The position numbers and the translations under genes are program-made. DNA of 64,000 nt from contig NZ_CP060695.1 in assembly GCF_014352875.1 (NCBI RefSeq), positions 2,697,501 through 2,761,500 of the forward strand. The letters are read 5' to 3'. The number at the start of each line of letters is the position of its first letter. The first letter of the stretch is position 1. The notes under the pieces are model-generated. The model had not been told where the DNA came from. It saw nothing but the letters and a program-made list of their open reading frames with translations, and made no database searches. Positions 61,447-64,000 of the stretch are shown here, one piece after another. The DNA comes from Polaribacter pectinis. Lineage in GTDB: Bacteria; Bacteroidota; Bacteroidia; Flavobacteriales; Flavobacteriaceae.

Positions 61447-63459
61447 TTATTTATATGAACGTTGTTTTAATTCAATATCGTTAAACTCTAATTCTTCTTT
61501 ATGTAAAACTGCGTCTGCAGGTTCTCCTTTATATTCCCAAGCAGCAACAAATGCAAAATCTTCATCATTACGTTTTGCTTCTCCTTTTTGAGGACCATCT
61601 AATTCTGCAGATTCTTCTCTAAAGTGACCTCCACAAGATTCTTCTCTCATTAAAGCATCTTTTGCGAACAATTCTCCTAACTCCAAGAAATCTGCTACAC
61701 GTCCTGCTTTTTCTAATTCAGGATTCATTTCATTAGCAGTTCCAGGAACAGAAACTTCTTTCCAAAACTCTTCGCGAATTGCTTTAATTTCTGCCATTGC
61801 TTCTTTTAGGCCAGTTGCATTTCGAGACATTCCTGCTTTATCCCACATTACTTTTCCTAATTTCTTATGGAAATAATCTACGGATTTTGTTCCTTTATTA
61901 TTCACGAAGAAATTAATTCTTTCTGAAACTTCTTTTTCAGCAGCTTCAAATTCAGGAGTATCTGTAGAAATTTTTCCAGTTCTAATATCACCAGATAAAT
62001 AATCTCCAATAGTATAAGGTAAAACAAAATAACCATCTGCTAAACCTTGCATTAATGCAGAGGCTCCTAATCTGTTTGCTCCATGATCAGAGAAATTTGC
62101 TTCTCCAATACAGTAACATCCAGGAATAGTAGTCATTAAATTATAATCTACCCAAACACCACCCATTGTGTAGTGAACTGCTGGATAAATCATCATTGGT
62201 GTTTTATATGGATCTTGATCTACAATTTTCTCGTACATCTGGAATAAGTTTCCATATTTCGCTTCAACAATTGCTTGCCCTAATTCGTATATTTTTGCAT
62301 CAGAAGGATTCTTAATATTATGAATCTTCGCTTGCTCAATTCCATATCTTGTAATTGCAGATTTAAAATCTAAATACACAGCTTCTCCTGTTGCATTTAC
62401 TCCAAAACCAGCATCACAACGTTCTTTTGCTGCTCTAGATGCAACATCACGTGGAACCAAGTTACCAAATGCAGGATATCTTCTTTCTAAATAATAATCT
62501 CTTTCTTCTTCAGACAAATCAGTAGGTTTTTTACGACCTTCTCTAATTGCCATTACATCTTCCATTTTCTTTGGAACCCAAATTCGTCCGTCATTTCTTA
62601 AAGACTCGGACATTAATGTTAATTTAGATTGATAATCCCCAGAACGTGGAATACAAGTTGGGTGAATTTGCGTGTAACAAGGATTTGCAAAATGCGCTCC
62701 TTTTTTGTGGATTTTCCATCCAGCAGTTACATTAGAACCCATTGCGTTTGTAGATAAGAAATATACATTTCCATAACCTCCAGAAGCAATAACAACTGCG
62801 TGTGCAGAATGTCTTTCAATTTCTCCTGTAATTAAATTTCTTGCAATAATTCCTCTTGCTTTTCCATCTACAACTACAACATCTAACATTTCATGACGAT
62901 TGAACATTTCAATCTTTCCACGAGCAATTTGTCTGTTCATTGCAGAGTATGCACCTAATAATAATTGCTGACCAGTTTGCCCTTTTGCATAAAAAGTTCT
63001 AGAAACTAAAACTCCACCAAATGAACGATTATCTAATAAACCACCATAATCACGTGCAAAAGGAACTCCTTGCGCCACACATTGGTCTATAATGTTTGCA
63101 GAAACCTCTGCCAAACGATAAACGTTTGCTTCACGAGAACGATAATCTCCACCTTTTACAGTGTCGTAAAACAGTCTGTATGTAGAATCTCCATCTCCTT
63201 GATAGTTTTTTGCTGCATTAATTCCTCCTTGCGCTGCAATTGAATGCGCTCTTCTTGGAGAATCTTGATAAGCAAATGCTTTTACATTGTAGCCTAATTC
63301 TGCTAAAGTTGCAGAAGCAGAACCACCTGCTAAACCTGTACCTACAACAATAACATCTATATGACGTTTGTTGGCAGGATTTACCAAATCTATATGATTT
63401 TTATAATCTGTCCATTTATCTTTAATTGGACCCTTTGGTACTTTTGAATCTAAAGCCAT
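61447..63459 (-). CDS. sdhA: Succinate dehydrogenase/fumarate reductase flavoprotein subunit
   Basis: A 670-residue subunit that oxidises succinate with covalent FAD. It has the dinucleotide-binding [15 protein letters not shown], the FAD-attachment-region motif [14 protein letters not shown], and catalytic-loop [15 protein letters not shown] and [20 protein letters not shown]. Its length (670) fits the Bacteroidetes/epsilon type (SQR-QFR type B) that pairs with a single membrane subunit. Encoded eight bases before sdhB. Confidence 0.95.
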   Translation of the reverse strand: MALDSKVPKGPIKDKWTDYKNHIDLVNPANKRHIDVIVVGTGLAGGSASATLAELGYNVKAFAYQDSPRRAHSIAAQGGINAAKNYQGDGDSTYRLFYDTVKGGDYRSREANVYRLAEVSANIIDQCVAQGVPFARDYGGLLDNRSFGGVLVSRTFYAKGQTGQQLLLGAYSAMNRQIARGKIEMFNRHEMLDVVVVDGKARGIIARNLITGEIERHSAHAVVIASGGYGNVYFLSTNAMGSNVTAGWKIHKKGAHFANPCYTQIHPTCIPRSGDYQSKLTLMSESLRNDGRIWVPKKMEDVMAIREGRKKPTDLSEEERDYYLERRYPAFGNLVPRDVASRAAKERCDAGFGVNATGEAVYLDFKSAITRYGIEQAKIHNIKNPSDAKIYELGQAIVEAKYGNLFQMYEKIVDQDPYKTPMMIYPAVHYTMGGVWVDYNLMTTIPGCYCIGEANFSDHGANRLGASALMQGLADGYFVLPYTIGDYLSGDIRTGKISTDTPEFEAAEKEVSERINFFVNNKGTKSVDYFHKKLGKVMWDKAGMSRNATGLKEAMAEIKAIREEFWKEVSVPGTANEMNPELEKAGRVADFLELGELFAKDALMREESCGGHFREESAELDGPQKGEAKRNDEDFAFVAAWEYKGEPADAVLHKEELEFNDIELKQRSYK

Positions 63460-63471
63460 AATTATATAAGA

Positions 63472-64000
63472 TTAATGGTTAAAGTGATGATATAAAGCAA
63501 TAAAAATAAATCCTGCTGGAACTATAATTGCATATGCTTTACCTAAATTATCTAATTTTTTTCTTAATGAAGCTGCTCCTACAGATTGAAATGCCGAAGT
63601 AAAACCATGTGCTAAATGCATACCTAAAAAGACAAATGCAACAACATACGCTCCAACTCTAAGTGGGCTAACGAATTTATGAACCAATTCTTCATAATAA
63701 CGAAAACCATCTACGCCAGCAATGGTTCCAGACCAATCGCCTTGTATAAATTTTGTGTTGATTTCTGGAAACCAAAAATCGATAAAATGTAAAATGATAA
63801 AAGCCAAAATTGTAATTCCGGTCCAAATCATGTTTCTGCTCACCCAAGATGAATTAGCAGCGCCGTTATTTTTTGCATAAGAAACATTTCTTGCTCTAGA
63901 ATTTTTCAATTCTAAAATGAAACCCATTACAAAGTGAAAAACAACCGCAAAAATCAAAACAGGTTGTAATGCAAATTGTACCAAAGGATTTGTTCCCATA
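63472..64000 (-). CDS. sdhC: Succinate dehydrogenase cytochrome b membrane subunit, 5' end cut by window
   Basis: At least 175 residues of a five-helix di-haem type B membrane anchor; the Met near 63999 (MGTNPLVQF) is internal because family members have about 40 more residues upstream. Haem-ligand His residues are seen in FAVVFHFVMGFILE, FIILHFIDFWF, and FVFLGMHLAHGFTS. It carries electrons from SdhB to menaquinone. It is the first or second gene of the sdh operon, 12 bases upstream of sdhA. Confidence 0.9.
   Translation of the reverse strand, partial: MGTNPLVQFALQPVLIFAVVFHFVMGFILELKNSRARNVSYAKNNGAANSSWVSRNMIWTGITILAFIILHFIDFWFPEINTKFIQGDWSGTIAGVDGFRYYEELVHKFVSPLRVGAYVVAFVFLGMHLAHGFTSAFQSVGAASLRKKLDNLGKAYAIIVPAGFIFIALYHHFNH

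Noticed and set aside
1..64000. tRNA, rRNA, CRISPR, IS or prophage
   Set aside because: No cloverleaf-like GC segment, regularly spaced direct repeats, transposase motifs or phage structural genes were seen; only short intergenic repeats at 15695-15857 and 33216-33728.

Overview
This AT-rich window looks like chromosomal DNA of a marine member of the Bacteroidetes, family Flavobacteriaceae (a Polaribacter- or Tenacibaculum-like genome would fit; the genus is inference). The reasons are TonB-dependent receptors with carboxypeptidase-regulatory-like domains, an FecI/FecR/STN-receptor module, a Bat aerotolerance operon, the order acpP-fabF-rnc-IPExxxVDY-pyk, a three-gene succinate dehydrogenase operon, and promoter-like TAnnTTTG boxes of the Bacteroidetes type. 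Most genes are housekeeping or conserved family genes. I see no tRNA, rRNA, CRISPR array, prophage or insertion sequence.

Layout. 1-2926: end of a sugar nucleotidyltransferase, an N-acetylhexosamine kinase-like phosphotransferase and an NagP/FucP-type permease, probably an amino-sugar salvage unit. 3028-6950: HupE/UreJ-type membrane protein, dCMP deaminase-like enzyme, C-terminal processing protease, LpxH and an acetyltransferase. 7054-14565 (minus): two related TonB-dependent receptors, an FecR anti-sigma factor and an ECF sigma factor, that is, a cell-surface signalling and uptake module. 14705-23049: MoxR ATPase, DUF58 protein and BatA-E, with two short GC-rich hairpin repeats placed between moxR and the DUF58 gene. 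23113-29130: two consecutive SulP anion transporter plus beta-carbonic anhydrase cassettes, the first also holding a universal stress protein; a plausible bicarbonate/CO2 handling region. 29202-37760: small envelope proteins, CvpA, SDR, TlpA-like thioredoxin, YraN, an unknown small gene framed by inverted heptamer repeats, LD-carboxypeptidase, MetG and a histone-deacetylase-like amidohydrolase.

37844-48327: two lipoproteins (one OmpA-type), then a signalling cluster (DUF3095 cyclase-like protein, AraC-type regulator, response regulator, CHASE3/PAS histidine kinase), small envelope proteins, a second AraC regulator and a large secreted protein with macroglobulin-like domains and a receptor-plug-like end. 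48335-54967: Tat-exported molybdenum hydroxylase (IorAB type), a tail-less SSB, a zinc-ribbon protein, a CBS protein and an M28 peptidase with a membrane domain. 55046-64000: pyruvate kinase, IPExxxVDY protein, RNase III, FabF, AcpP, PurN, RNase H with a viroplasmin domain, and SdhB-SdhA-SdhC (SdhC cut by the window end).

The least explained structure is the ~510 bp segment 33216-33728. It is an unknown gene with its own promoter-like box between inverted arrays of CAGTNNN/ACTGNNN heptamers; one array forms the upstream region of yraN and the other encodes the C-terminus of the LD-carboxypeptidase. Function assignments rest on motif recognition by eye, not on database searches.
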